A stretch of 64,000 nucleotides of DNA from HRBIN30 sp964534275 (GTDB lineage: Bacteria; Desulfobacterota; Binatia; HRBIN30). The DNA lies in the NCBI GenBank assembly GCA_964534275.1, contig CAZHQG010000002.1, forward strand, positions 62,001 to 126,000. The letters run 5' to 3'. Position numbers and translations under genes: made by a program. The number at the start of each line of letters is the position of its first letter. Position 1 is the stretch's first letter. Of the stretch, positions 14,952 through 24,813 are shown piece by piece. Below the pieces are notes generated by a model. The model was not told the origin of the DNA. It ran no database searches and worked only from the letters and a program-made list of their open reading frames with translations.

Positions 14952-16402
14952 CCGAACGGGTTCCCAAAGTTTTGGTCGCCGACGACGAGGCGTCTATCCG
15001 CTGGGTGCTGAGCCAGGCGATTGCAGATCTCGGTTGGCAAACCGGTGTCGCAGCCACTGGAGACGAGGCGCTGGACCAGTTGCTTGCCGGGGGATTCGAC
15101 CTGGCACTTGTGGACATTCGCATGCCCGGTGTCGATGGCCTCACTTTGCTCTCGCGAGTGCGGGATGCTGGTCGCGATACGTCGATCATTATCGTGACGG
15201 CGCAGAACACGATGGCCAACGCCATCGAAGCGATGAAGCGTGGTGCCTACGACTACATTACCAAGCCGTTCGACTTGGAAGAGGTGCGAATCTTGTTGCG
15301 CCGCGCCTGGGACATGCGGCGACAAAGCGCTGAATTGGAACGCCTCGAGCGCGACCATCGCAAGCGTTTCGAGCTGGGCGTCGAAATCGTGGGTCAAACA
15401 CCGGCAATGCAGGAAATCTTCAAGACTATCGGCCGCGTGGCACCGACCGATGCGACGGTTCTGATTCAAGGAGAAAGCGGAACCGGGAAAGAACTGATTG
15501 CCCGAGCCATCCACGCGCACTCGCGGCGATGGAGCGGGCCGTTTGTCGCCTTGAATTGCTCCGCTGTGCCACGGGACCTATTGGAGAGCGAACTGTTCGG
15601 GCACGAGCGCGGTGCGTTCACTGGTGCCAGCGAACAGCGCCCGGGGGTATTCGAAGTTGCGCACGAGGGCACCTTGTTTCTCGACGAAGTGGGCGACATG
15701 CCGCTCGAGCTTCAAGCGAAACTCCTACGTGTCGTGCAGGAACGAGAACTGACTCGTGTTGGTGGCCGAGAGGTCATCAAGGTGGACGTACGGCTGATTG
15801 CCGCGACCAACCAGAACCTCGAGCGTGCCGTGCGCGAGGGAAAATTTCGTGAAGACTTGTATTTCCGCCTTGCCGTGGTGCCCATTCACGTGCCTCCGCT
15901 GCGCCAGCGCCGCGGAGACATTCCCGAGCTCGTGCGCTACTTCTTGGACAAGATCAACCGCGAGCTCGGTACGCGGGTACAAGGCATCTCGCGCGAAGCG
16001 CTGGCAAAACTCGTGGAACACTCCTGGCCGGGCAACGTGCGGCAGTTAGAAAACGCCCTCGTCCGGGCTGCGGTATTGGCGCCGGGGCCGATGTTAATGC
16101 CTGACGATCTTGTGTTGGAGGAGCCTCGGCAAGCACCGAAGATGGCCGAGGCGGTGTCTTTGGAAACTGCCGTACGACACACTGTGGACGCGCTTTTGAA
16201 CGCGACCCCAGACCCAGGGCCAAGGAACTTGTACGCCTGGGTTCTCGAACGGGTGGAGCGTCCGCTGATCGAATTGGTGCTCGAGCGCACCGGCGGGAAT
16301 CAGTTGCGAGCGGCAGCATTGTTAGGAATCAACCGCAATACGTTACACAAGAAGTTGACCGAACTTCGCATCGTTCCCCGCCGTGCTGGGACGAACGATT
16401 GA
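14948..16402 (+). CDS. Sigma-54-dependent response regulator NtrC-like
   Basis: 484 residues in the order receiver, AAA+, Fis-type HTH. The receiver has the acidic pair D12/D13, phospho-acceptor D56 in LVDIRMPG and K in TKPFD. The AAA+ domain has Walker A GESGTGKE, the sigma-54 contact loop GAFTGA, Walker B TLFLDEVGDM and the R-finger region. The C-terminus GGNQLRAAALLGINRNTLHKKL is a Fis-like helix-turn-helix. Phosphorylated NtrC-type proteins hydrolyse ATP to open sigma-54 promoters for nitrogen assimilation. It is translationally coupled to its kinase. Confidence 0.95.
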   Translation: MTERVPKVLVADDEASIRWVLSQAIADLGWQTGVAATGDEALDQLLAGGFDLALVDIRMPGVDGLTLLSRVRDAGRDTSIIIVTAQNTMANAIEAMKRGAYDYITKPFDLEEVRILLRRAWDMRRQSAELERLERDHRKRFELGVEIVGQTPAMQEIFKTIGRVAPTDATVLIQGESGTGKELIARAIHAHSRRWSGPFVALNCSAVPRDLLESELFGHERGAFTGASEQRPGVFEVAHEGTLFLDEVGDMPLELQAKLLRVVQERELTRVGGREVIKVDVRLIAATNQNLERAVREGKFREDLYFRLAVVPIHVPPLRQRRGDIPELVRYFLDKINRELGTRVQGISREALAKLVEHSWPGNVRQLENALVRAAVLAPGPMLMPDDLVLEEPRQAPKMAEAVSLETAVRHTVDALLNATPDPGPRNLYAWVLERVERPLIELVLERTGGNQLRAAALLGINRNTLHKKLTELRIVPRRAGTND

Positions 16403-16411
16403 CCACTGCCA

Positions 16412-17071
16412 ATGGGTTTTGTGTTTCCTTCGTGTTTGTACGTGATTGTCGACCCGGCAGGAGTGGCGGGTCGCACCCACCTCGAGCTCGCCTGCGCTGC
16501 CTTGGCCGCAGGTGTACCCTTGTTGCAGCTCCGGATGAAACATGCCGATACGCGCGAGTTCATCGACTGCGCTCGCGCCATGCGAGCGCTGTGTACGCAG
16601 CGGGGAGCGAAGTTCTTGGTGAACGATCGCGTGGACATTGCCGTGTTGGTGGACGCTGACGGTGTTCACCTCGGCCAAGACGATCTTTCGCCCAGCCTGG
16701 CGCGCCACTGGCTCGGGAAAGAAAAAATCATTGGTTGGTCCACCCACAACTTGGCCCAGGCAAAAGCAGCGCAAGTTGCCGGTCTCGTCGACTATATCGG
16801 CGTAGGGCCGATTTTCCCGACCTCCACGAAGGAACGCCCCGACCCGGTTCTGGGGCTCGACGGGCTTCGTGAAATTCGCGCCGCCGTGGATCTGCCCATT
16901 GTTGCGATCGGAGGCATCACGCCGGAGACTGCGCGGGAAGTACTTGCCGCCGGTGCAGATGCAGTGGCCATGATCGGAGCCATCGCACATGCGCCGGACC
17001 CCGCCGCACTCCTGAAAGAACTGCGAGTGCTTTTGGATGGTCCCACGGTGACGAAATCGAAGCCGCTGTGA
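16412..17071 (+). CDS. thiE: Thiamine-phosphate synthase
   Basis: 219 residues from ATG 16412, ten bases after the ntrC-like stop. It is a TIM barrel with the ThiE motifs: LLQLRMKHADTREF, FLVNDRVDIAVLVDADGVHLGQDD (binding HMP-PP and Mg), IIGWSTHNLAQA, VDYIGVGPIFPTSTK and PIVAIGGITPE. The enzyme joins hydroxymethyl-pyrimidine diphosphate and thiazole phosphate to thiamine phosphate. It may be co-transcribed with the two-component genes, without any obvious functional link. The next 277 bases hold nothing recognised. Confidence 0.95.
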   Translation: MGFVFPSCLYVIVDPAGVAGRTHLELACAALAAGVPLLQLRMKHADTREFIDCARAMRALCTQRGAKFLVNDRVDIAVLVDADGVHLGQDDLSPSLARHWLGKEKIIGWSTHNLAQAKAAQVAGLVDYIGVGPIFPTSTKERPDPVLGLDGLREIRAAVDLPIVAIGGITPETAREVLAAGADAVAMIGAIAHAPDPAALLKELRVLLDGPTVTKSKPL

Positions 17072-17348
17072 TCCTGGGCGCGACGCTCTCGGCAATCCAT
17101 AGGAGCCGCTGGCTGCTGGTGTCGCCTGCGCAATCCCTGAGGGCGCGAAAACGACCGTAGCGGCGGGCTGGACCGGACTCTTCGCGAGATTCGACGTTCG
17201 CTCGCCACTTGCGACTGAAAGCTCTGCGGCTGCCCTTCGCCCGCAAACATCCATTGGGTTTCAGGGGAGGGCTGAGCGTCATCGTCACGAACCTTAGAGA
17301 GTTGCGGCTCGGGACTCAGTGCGGTCAGGCGCGAAGTTTGCCGAGGCT

Positions 17349-19955
17349 TCAGCGGGAGGTCTTGGGTAAGGGCAGCGCTTCGAGTGTTCCTTGCAAAGTT
17401 GCCACCAGCACTCGGCTACGACGCTGATCCACGGCAACCCCCATTGGCATGGGTGTCTCCTTCTCCGCCTTGGCAGTCAACGGGAGAGTGTGTTGGAGCT
17501 TGCCGCTGAGCGAGTAAGCACGTACCTCCTGAGCATGTGGGACAGCGACCCACAACAAACCACGCGGATCGAGAAACAACTGTGGCTCCGACAGAGCCCG
17601 CAGGACGATACCGGGAACATCGAACTGGCTCTTTTCCTGCCCATCCTTGGAGAATACCCGAATGCTGGCGCTGCCGTTGTCGGTAACGAAAACCACACCT
17701 GTCTTGTCGTCCACCGCGATCCCGACCGGTTCGCGCAATGCCCCCCGGCCGTCGCTCCCGTCCCAATGAGCGACGGTTTGCCCGCTTCGATCGAGCACAA
17801 CGACGCGGTTGTTGCCGCTGTCGGCAACGAATACGGTCCCGTCACGCCCTACTGCCACTCCGCGGGGCGAGAAGAAATTCGCCAAGAACTGTCGGCGAAA
17901 TTCGCCCGTCTTCGTGAGTACCACGATGCGGTGATTCCAGGTGTCGCACACGTACAATTCCTCGTTGGGGCCTATGGCCAATCCGCTTGGTTGGCGAAAC
18001 TCGAGAAGACCAGTTCCCGGTTTCCCAATCGCGCGCTTTGGTTGTAAAGAGGAATCGAACCACACCAGGCGGTCGTGCCCGAAGTCGCTCACGACCACGC
18101 TGCCATCGCCGAACAACGCAACTGCGCGTGGTTCTCGCAACTTCTCCAGCTCGAGGGAGACGACCGGCTCTGAGGCTGTAGCGGCTGGTTGCGCGGCTGT
18201 ATCGAGGGGCGCGGCACCTTCTGCCGGAGGTACCAGCAGTACGCGGGCAAAAATGCGTCCGCGATCGTCGGGCGGATAGCGTAAGTCCACGAGCCGATGT
18301 TGCGGGTAGCGGTTGCGGAGTTCGGCCAACACCAGCATTGCAGGTGTGTCGTTGGCGAGTGCAAAAGCCAGCCCTTGCGTACCGGCCGGTGGGAGCGGGT
18401 CGCGCAAAAGCTGGGTCGCGTCCTCGTACTTCGTAAACGTAGGCTTGAACGGGTCGCCGCCTTTGTAGGTGAGGTACACGAGAGTGTCCGTAGGAAAATT
18501 CCCTCCCGCAACCCACACTCGGTAGTCCGGCATCAGCGTGGCGAGGTACTGTCCCAGTGTGGTGGTTTCCGGATAGTAGCCCCACGGCAAGCGCCGATAG
18601 GGTCCTAGATACTCGGCATACGTAGCCCACGCAGAAGCTGCCACCATAGCGGCAGCCAGTACCGCGGCCACAGGTTCGTTCCAGCGGCGGGTCAGACGGG
18701 CGGCGAGTTCCCGCGCAAACAGCACCACCCCGAGCGCGGCGAAGAAATACACGAAGGGCATCGTGCCAATGTCCCGATTCATGTTGGGTTTGCTCAGCAA
18801 GCCCGGCAGCAAACCAACCAGGAAGCCCACGAGAAGAAACTGCGCGCGCGGGTCACGTGCACAAGCCAGGCACCACAGGAGGCCAGCGGGAAAGAAAACG
18901 GCCGTGAAGAATTCCAATCCCGGAGTGTTGGTAAAGAAGTCGTCGCCGTTGGCCCAATAGTGGAAGATCAGTGCCGTGGCTCGGAGCGCTTCCCAGGCGG
19001 AACTTTGTTGTAACAGATAACTTTGGCGGCCGAAAAACTTTTCCCAGTTATTCAGCGCATACCAAGCGAGGGGAGCGATCGCTGCCGCGAACGCCAGGAT
19101 TCCGGCAGCAAGTCCAAGTCCGTAGCGGCGCAAGAACCCACGAAGAGTCCAGCCTTGTGAAGCAAAAAGCGGGAGCCAAATGGCGAACACGAGAGGGAAC
19201 GCCTGACCGGCGTTGTATGTGTTTGCTGTGGCCGCCACAAAAACACCCGCGAGCGCGAATGGCCACGCACGGGCCGTGGCGAGTCCGCGCCAGAAAAAAC
19301 AACAGGCGAGGATCGTGAACAACGGCTGGAAGTCCGAGCGCCACCCGGTGCGGCTGAAGACCAAGCTCCATCCAGAAACTCCGAGCAGCGCCGTTGCCAA
19401 CACGGCCGTGCGAACCCCGAACATCGTGCGGGCCCACCAGTACAAGAACGGTAAGAGAACGATGCCCGCGATGACGGAGGGCAAGTACACGGCTAGCGGT
19501 TCGTTGCCCAACCACCATATGAACGGTGCGCGCAGGTAAAACGTGAGCGTTTCACGACCCCATGCGGCGGAGATAAACGGGGTGTACGGAATCCCTCTCA
19601 GGATCGCGAGCGCATATTGGCCTTCCCAAGCTGCATCGTGGTTCAGCCCAGGAGGGAATTCGGAAAGCTTGTACACTTTGAAGAAAACCCCGAGCCCGAC
19701 GGCCACGGAGGCTAAAACCCACTCTGTTCGGCGGCGGCACGGTTCCGATGGTGAGGGCAACCCTGGAACGCGTGCACCGATCAAAAAATACGCGGCAAGG
19801 GCAAGGATCCCTAGGGGCCACGCCGCGCCTGCCCAGGGCACATTCCAGCGGTAACTGAGACAGTACTGCCCGAAGCTAGCGAGCGCGAGGAACGCGAGAA
19901 GCAGGCAAGCCGCGAGCAGTGCGCGGGCCGAGGTCTTTTGCTCACTTCCCTCCAT
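17349..19955 (-). CDS. GT-C membrane glycosyltransferase with C-terminal NHL propeller
   Basis: 868 residues. The N-terminal 560 or so form a multi-spanning GT-C membrane part (about 12 helices) with the first-loop acidic motif LNHDAAWEGQYALAIL (D107), as in the PMT/ArnT/GT39-83 group that uses lipid-linked sugar donors. From about residue 600 a soluble beta-propeller with NHL repeats follows: repeated units such as PSGLAIGPNEELYVCDTWNHRIV and RGVAVGRDGTVFVADSGNNR. The propeller is predicted to lie outside the membrane, where it could bind the acceptor or a scaffold. The gene overlaps the upstream gene by 14 bases. The catalytic role is inferred from fold; the sugar is unknown. Confidence 0.8.
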   Translation of the reverse strand: MEGSEQKTSARALLAACLLLAFLALASFGQYCLSYRWNVPWAGAAWPLGILALAAYFLIGARVPGLPSPSEPCRRRTEWVLASVAVGLGVFFKVYKLSEFPPGLNHDAAWEGQYALAILRGIPYTPFISAAWGRETLTFYLRAPFIWWLGNEPLAVYLPSVIAGIVLLPFLYWWARTMFGVRTAVLATALLGVSGWSLVFSRTGWRSDFQPLFTILACCFFWRGLATARAWPFALAGVFVAATANTYNAGQAFPLVFAIWLPLFASQGWTLRGFLRRYGLGLAAGILAFAAAIAPLAWYALNNWEKFFGRQSYLLQQSSAWEALRATALIFHYWANGDDFFTNTPGLEFFTAVFFPAGLLWCLACARDPRAQFLLVGFLVGLLPGLLSKPNMNRDIGTMPFVYFFAALGVVLFARELAARLTRRWNEPVAAVLAAAMVAASAWATYAEYLGPYRRLPWGYYPETTTLGQYLATLMPDYRVWVAGGNFPTDTLVYLTYKGGDPFKPTFTKYEDATQLLRDPLPPAGTQGLAFALANDTPAMLVLAELRNRYPQHRLVDLRYPPDDRGRIFARVLLVPPAEGAAPLDTAAQPAATASEPVVSLELEKLREPRAVALFGDGSVVVSDFGHDRLVWFDSSLQPKRAIGKPGTGLLEFRQPSGLAIGPNEELYVCDTWNHRIVVLTKTGEFRRQFLANFFSPRGVAVGRDGTVFVADSGNNRVVVLDRSGQTVAHWDGSDGRGALREPVGIAVDDKTGVVFVTDNGSASIRVFSKDGQEKSQFDVPGIVLRALSEPQLFLDPRGLLWVAVPHAQEVRAYSLSGKLQHTLPLTAKAEKETPMPMGVAVDQRRSRVLVATLQGTLEALPLPKTSR

Positions 19956-22900
19956 GGCGAATGCGCACCAGCCGGTTTTCGAGATCGGAGATCACGAGTT
20001 CCCCAGTGGCAGCGTCGAAGGCGATTCCCATCGGAGTGTCGAACACGACCCCAGCCGAGCCATCGCCCCGCACCGTGCGCAAGAGCTTCCCGGCACGATC
20101 GTAACACCGCACTTCCTTTTCCCCGGGCACAGTCAAACACAGGTTTCCCCGCCCGTCGAGCGTTAGATGTGGCTCGGAGAAAACCTTGCTTTCCCATCCG
20201 GGTACGGGGAAGGTGCCCAGAAACCGCCCGTCGCGCGTGAACCATTGTACGCGTCCGTTGCCATTGTCCGCCACGAACACGGTTCCCGATGCGTCCACGA
20301 CAATACCCGTGGGCTCCCAGAACTGTCCTGGGCCGTCTCCTTTGCTTCCCCACTCAGCTTCTTTGTTTCCCTGTGGGGAATAGCGGACGATCCGGTTGTT
20401 GCCGGTATCGGCGACGAAGACGGTCCCGTTGCGGTCGACCGCGATTCCTCGCGGACCGTACAAGCTGTCACCGAACTCGCGCAGGTATTTCCCCTGAGCG
20501 TCGAACACTTGTACGCGCCCGTTCCAAGTGTCCGCCACGTAGATCTCTCCATTCGGCGCAACCGCGACCCCGCATGGTTCTTTGAACTGCCCGGGCAGCT
20601 CGCCTTGGCGGCCAAAGGCACGCAGGAAAACGAGGTCCCGCCGGAAGACTTGCATGCGGTTGTTGCCGAAGTCGCATACTACGACCTCGCCCACCGGAGT
20701 TACCGCTACGCCACGAGGCTGCGAAAGCACGCCCGGCGCATCAGGGGCTCGAACCGGCTCAGCGCCGGGAGGTCCAGCCGGCGCTACTTCTTCGATGGTC
20801 GTCACCGGAAGCGAGCCGGCAAAGCGCCCGTTGACAGCGAAAATCGTGACGCCCGGGTTTTGGTACACCGGCGTCAGGAGGTCGGTCCACTCCCGAAAGC
20901 GCTCCAAGTTTCCCCCCGCGTAAGTTCGACGTTCTAGCGGGCCAACGTAGACAAGGCTGACTTTGTACCGTTCCAGGATTTGCGCCAGGACTTCCTTGTT
21001 ATCGGTGGTATACGCCAACGTCACGTCTGCTTTGCGACGATTGATCTCGTTCCACGAGTGGGCCCGTTGGTACACGTGGTAGGCCCAGCCCAACACGGTA
21101 GGCAAGCCGGTGTTCATCGCCACCCGCGTGAACTCTTGGTACGCATCGCCGTGCGCCTCCAGGATGTACGGAATCCCCTGCACGTGCCGGTTCAACCACT
21201 CGATGGCCGCGTACTCGTCTGGTGCCTTGATGCGAAGATACGCCAGACCATCCAACGTTGGCTTCGGTGTCGGCACGCGATTCGTACGCAAGATGCCAAT
21301 CACGTCGGTCGCTGCTGTAAACAACCCCACACCGACTGCTGCAACGAACGCGAAGCGCCACGGCCAGCGAAACCAACCGAGCGATACCCTCCCGCTCCAA
21401 AGCGCTGGTACGACGGCAGCAGCCGCGAGGGAGAAGAAAAACCACGCTTCCAGGTAGAACTTAAAGATCGTGTTCATCCGGTCCCACACGTAAACCAAAT
21501 CGGTGCCCGCGGGGATCGCGAAAGCAAAGCTTGCGAGCGCGAGTGGCAACCGCCAGTCGCGTGCAATGCGCGGCGCAAGCAAAAGCTGGAAAGCCATGAG
21601 AAACAGCGTCGCCATCCCGACGCGGGTGGAAATGGCAAAGCCAGCGAGCGGCAGCGCAGCACACAATGCCCAAGCTCCGATCCGTGCGACGGACCAACCA
21701 CCCTCAGCACTGCGCAGCAACTCGCCCCACTGCCGCCATAAGAATGGTACGAGGACGACAAAGAAGGTGCCAAAAATGGTGAAGAGATCGAGAGGCTGCA
21801 CGAGTTTCGAGGGCGGTAAGCGTTCCCAGCCGAAATTGCGCTCCGGAGCGACAAAGGTCGACCAGTAAGGCCAGAACAACAGGTACGCCAAGCCGATCAC
21901 CACGAGGGTGACCAAGCCTACCCGCACGAAAAAGCCGCCTAGATCGCGCAAAATGCCGCCGTGCTCGCTCTCGGTGAGCCACACGGTGGTGAGCACCCAC
22001 GCGAGCAGCAGCACATACGTGGGCGTGCTCCAGGTATTCGTGATGGTGATGGCCCCGAGTGTCAGCGCGAGAAGAAAAAACAGCACAACTGCGTTACTTG
22101 CCGGCAGCGGTTCGGCTGGTGACATCACCCGGCTGCGTACCCAACGGACCATGAGCGCGACAAACGTGATGGTGAGCGGCATCACCATCACGTGCGCATG
22201 CAAGTCGGCGAAAAGGAAACTCCAAAACGGAAACTCGTTGATCGTGTCGCGAATGACGCGGGACGTCGCCCAGTAATAGTCAAAGTTGATGACAGGATGC
22301 GGTCCGAGGAGTTCGCGCGGCCCGGCAAGGTTGCCGATGAGTACCGCAAGAAAAGCGGCTAACAAGCCCACGCCCCAGCGATCCCCCACCATCGTGCCGG
22401 CCGCGAACACGGCTGCGGCCGTGAGCCCAGCAACCAGCGCAATGCCGAGGTTGTAGGCAATGGCAGGGTCGATGCCTAATGCTTTTCCTAGAGCCGCGAC
22501 GATGAAATACCCAAAGTAGCTGTAATGCAGGGGAGAACCGGCAAACCATGGCTCCGGCGGCGGCAAAAAGGTGGTTCGGTAAAGGGTGTTGAGGAACGAG
22601 AAATCCATGGGCTTTTCGCCCCAGTAAATTTCGGGGTTGTAGGCGCGCACGAGCAAGAAAAACGCAAAGGTGCCCCAGAACACTCCCTCCGTGGCAAGGA
22701 TCTCGCCTCGCGACATGCGTACGCGCCCGTGTGCGCGCCAAGCGAATGCCCCGACGATTGCGAAGCCGAGCACCAGGATCCCTAAGGTTCCCTGAGTAAA
22801 AGGTGCGATCCGGAAACCAGCGAGGATCCAAGCGGTGTAGGCAAACAGCAGCACGCCTAGCGGCTTGGCAAGGCCAAGGGTTCCCGGCCGGACCATCCAG

Positions 22901-24720
22901 TGCCGTACGAGCGGGTAGAGGCTAAGGCCGAGCATCTCGACCAGCGCGGCGAACAGCACCAGCGCCAGGATGCTCGAACGAATTCTTTCCGGTCCGCTTG
23001 CGCCGAGCACCCCTTCACGACTCGGCTTCGCAAGCAGGATGTCATTTCGCGTAAGAGGCCGCGAAGGTGGGCGGTGGAGAATCCGGTCGAACAGCTCCGC
23101 CTCGCTGAGTCTTCCCGTGTTTTGAAAAACCAAGACCTTCGGGTGGTCGTAGACGGTGAAGGACTCGTCCGCGAGTTCGTCGGGTGCTTGCCATCCAAAC
23201 AGCGATGGCCGCGAGGCAAATTCCTCAATGAGCGTGTAGCCCAAGTCGCCGGCAAAGAGCTGGTAAAAGTAGTTCGTCGTGTGGGGGAATTTCTCGGGTG
23301 CTCGTGTGACCGCGCCGTACAAGCGTTTTGTCTGAAAGACGATGTAATCCGCGCTTGCGAGCTCGCGCGCCAATCGCTGGATCTTCGCGCTCGAGTCGGG
23401 TTCGTAGTAGCTGAAGGCAACGATGTGGTACCGGTTGGGGCTGAACCCGGGCAGAGGAAAAGGAAAGCCTTCGTCCCAGTCTTGCGACAACACCTTCGCC
23501 CCTGCGGGAACGTTCCGATAGAACCATTCCGAGGCCGTGCGCACCGTGTGCGGGCGCGTGTAAATAGAAACGAATGCCAACACGGCGAGGGCATTCCCGA
23601 CCACCACCGCAAGCAAGAGCACGCGTCGCCATACCACGCCGCTGCGCGCCTGCCGGACGAGCCACTCGGCGGCCCACAAGCAGAGCACCGGGTAAATGGG
23701 CAACAGGTAGCGCGGAAACTTTACTTCGAACCAACCGGTGACGAGAAAGAACGGCACCACCCACGAGAGCAAGACCCACTCGCCCGGTCTGCCAGAGCGC
23801 CAAGCGAACGCCGGACGAATCACCGCTGCCCACACAGCGGCGAGGCCCAGGGCAGGTGCCATGCACCACAAAATTAGCTGCGTCAGTTCGTATACGTACT
23901 TGGGCGTGTGCAGGTACTGATTCGTGTACGGAAACAACCCGGCGTTCCGTACCATGTTGCTTTGCTCGAGGATGTCATGCGCGTAACGAGAAAAGTTCAG
24001 CAACGCGTACGGTTGCGCCAGAGCAAAACTGGCCCCTGCAAGAACGACCGCAGCGCCGACTTTCGACACCTGGGGAAGCAACCGCCCTTCGCGCCGCCAG
24101 CGCAGCAGTCCCGCAACTGCAAGCGGCAAGAACAACGGCGCGGCGCTGAATTTGGTTGCCATCGCCAGGCCGATGCACACCCCGCCAAGCAGGAAATTTC
24201 TCCAGCGGCCGGATTCCGAAGCCCACACGAGCTGCGCGAGCGCAAGCAACACAAAAAAGGTCAGTGGCACGTCGACCGTGAGGAAGCGGGAATTTTGGAC
24301 ATGCAGCACAGCTCCTGCGAGGAGAAAAGCGGCCGTAACTCCCACCGTGGGGTCGTACATTCTGCTGCCAAGACGGAGCAAAACGAGAACCGTGAGGGTT
24401 CCCAAAAAGGCGGTCAGGCGGCGCCCGTTGATGATGACGTCATCGTAACTCGTTGCTTGCGGGTCGAAAAAAGACAGGCACTCCGCGAGTGCGCGATTGA
24501 GGTAAATCGGCAGCGTGCCGTAAGCAAACCAGTCAGGGTCCAGTCTGAGATCCCTGAAGGAAATGCGCTGGATGGCGAAGGCGACCGCGCGTTCGTCAGG
24601 GTGAAAGAAGTGGCGTTGATCCCATTCGATCGCTGGGAATCGCACTGCCGCTGCAAAGAGGACCACGGCAATGGCCCACAGTCGCGGCTGCCTCCACCAC
24701 GGGTGCGCAGCCGCGGTCAT
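19942..24720 (-). CDS. Giant membrane protein: GT-C + DUF2298 (YYY) + NHL propeller
   Basis: 1592 residues in three parts. Residues about 1-560 are a GT-C glycosyltransferase with the catalytic-type loop FFHPDERAVAFAI (HPDE at 40-43). Residues about 600-1290 are a second multi-spanning DUF2298/Chlor_Arch_YYY domain: YWGEKPMDFSFLNTLYRTT, SPLHYSYFGYF, FADLHAHVMVMPL. Residues about 1320-1592 are NHL repeats (CGVAVAPNGEIYVADTWNGR, RGIAVDRNGTVFVADTGNNR), like the tail of the downstream gene. DUF2298 is itself a predicted GT-C-like fold, so this looks like two membrane transferases fused to one propeller. It is about twice the length of its neighbours. A polymer-building or glycosylation role is inferred. 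Confidence 0.8.
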   Translation of the reverse strand: MTAAAHPWWRQPRLWAIAVVLFAAAVRFPAIEWDQRHFFHPDERAVAFAIQRISFRDLRLDPDWFAYGTLPIYLNRALAECLSFFDPQATSYDDVIINGRRLTAFLGTLTVLVLLRLGSRMYDPTVGVTAAFLLAGAVLHVQNSRFLTVDVPLTFFVLLALAQLVWASESGRWRNFLLGGVCIGLAMATKFSAAPLFLPLAVAGLLRWRREGRLLPQVSKVGAAVVLAGASFALAQPYALLNFSRYAHDILEQSNMVRNAGLFPYTNQYLHTPKYVYELTQLILWCMAPALGLAAVWAAVIRPAFAWRSGRPGEWVLLSWVVPFFLVTGWFEVKFPRYLLPIYPVLCLWAAEWLVRQARSGVVWRRVLLLAVVVGNALAVLAFVSIYTRPHTVRTASEWFYRNVPAGAKVLSQDWDEGFPFPLPGFSPNRYHIVAFSYYEPDSSAKIQRLARELASADYIVFQTKRLYGAVTRAPEKFPHTTNYFYQLFAGDLGYTLIEEFASRPSLFGWQAPDELADESFTVYDHPKVLVFQNTGRLSEAELFDRILHRPPSRPLTRNDILLAKPSREGVLGASGPERIRSSILALVLFAALVEMLGLSLYPLVRHWMVRPGTLGLAKPLGVLLFAYTAWILAGFRIAPFTQGTLGILVLGFAIVGAFAWRAHGRVRMSRGEILATEGVFWGTFAFFLLVRAYNPEIYWGEKPMDFSFLNTLYRTTFLPPPEPWFAGSPLHYSYFGYFIVAALGKALGIDPAIAYNLGIALVAGLTAAAVFAAGTMVGDRWGVGLLAAFLAVLIGNLAGPRELLGPHPVINFDYYWATSRVIRDTINEFPFWSFLFADLHAHVMVMPLTITFVALMVRWVRSRVMSPAEPLPASNAVVLFFLLALTLGAITITNTWSTPTYVLLLAWVLTTVWLTESEHGGILRDLGGFFVRVGLVTLVVIGLAYLLFWPYWSTFVAPERNFGWERLPPSKLVQPLDLFTIFGTFFVVLVPFLWRQWGELLRSAEGGWSVARIGAWALCAALPLAGFAISTRVGMATLFLMAFQLLLAPRIARDWRLPLALASFAFAIPAGTDLVYVWDRMNTIFKFYLEAWFFFSLAAAAVVPALWSGRVSLGWFRWPWRFAFVAAVGVGLFTAATDVIGILRTNRVPTPKPTLDGLAYLRIKAPDEYAAIEWLNRHVQGIPYILEAHGDAYQEFTRVAMNTGLPTVLGWAYHVYQRAHSWNEINRRKADVTLAYTTDNKEVLAQILERYKVSLVYVGPLERRTYAGGNLERFREWTDLLTPVYQNPGVTIFAVNGRFAGSLPVTTIEEVAPAGPPGAEPVRAPDAPGVLSQPRGVAVTPVGEVVVCDFGNNRMQVFRRDLVFLRAFGRQGELPGQFKEPCGVAVAPNGEIYVADTWNGRVQVFDAQGKYLREFGDSLYGPRGIAVDRNGTVFVADTGNNRIVRYSPQGNKEAEWGSKGDGPGQFWEPTGIVVDASGTVFVADNGNGRVQWFTRDGRFLGTFPVPGWESKVFSEPHLTLDGRGNLCLTVPGEKEVRCYDRAGKLLRTVRGDGSAGVVFDTPMGIAFDAATGELVISDLENRLVRIRHGGK

Positions 24721-24813
24721 CTCTTGTCCTCCAAGTGCAAGCGTGCCTCGGTTGCGGAACGCGCTCTTCCGGCTTCGCGGCCGAAAGGAGAGAGGAGGGA
24801 AGGATGTTGCTCG

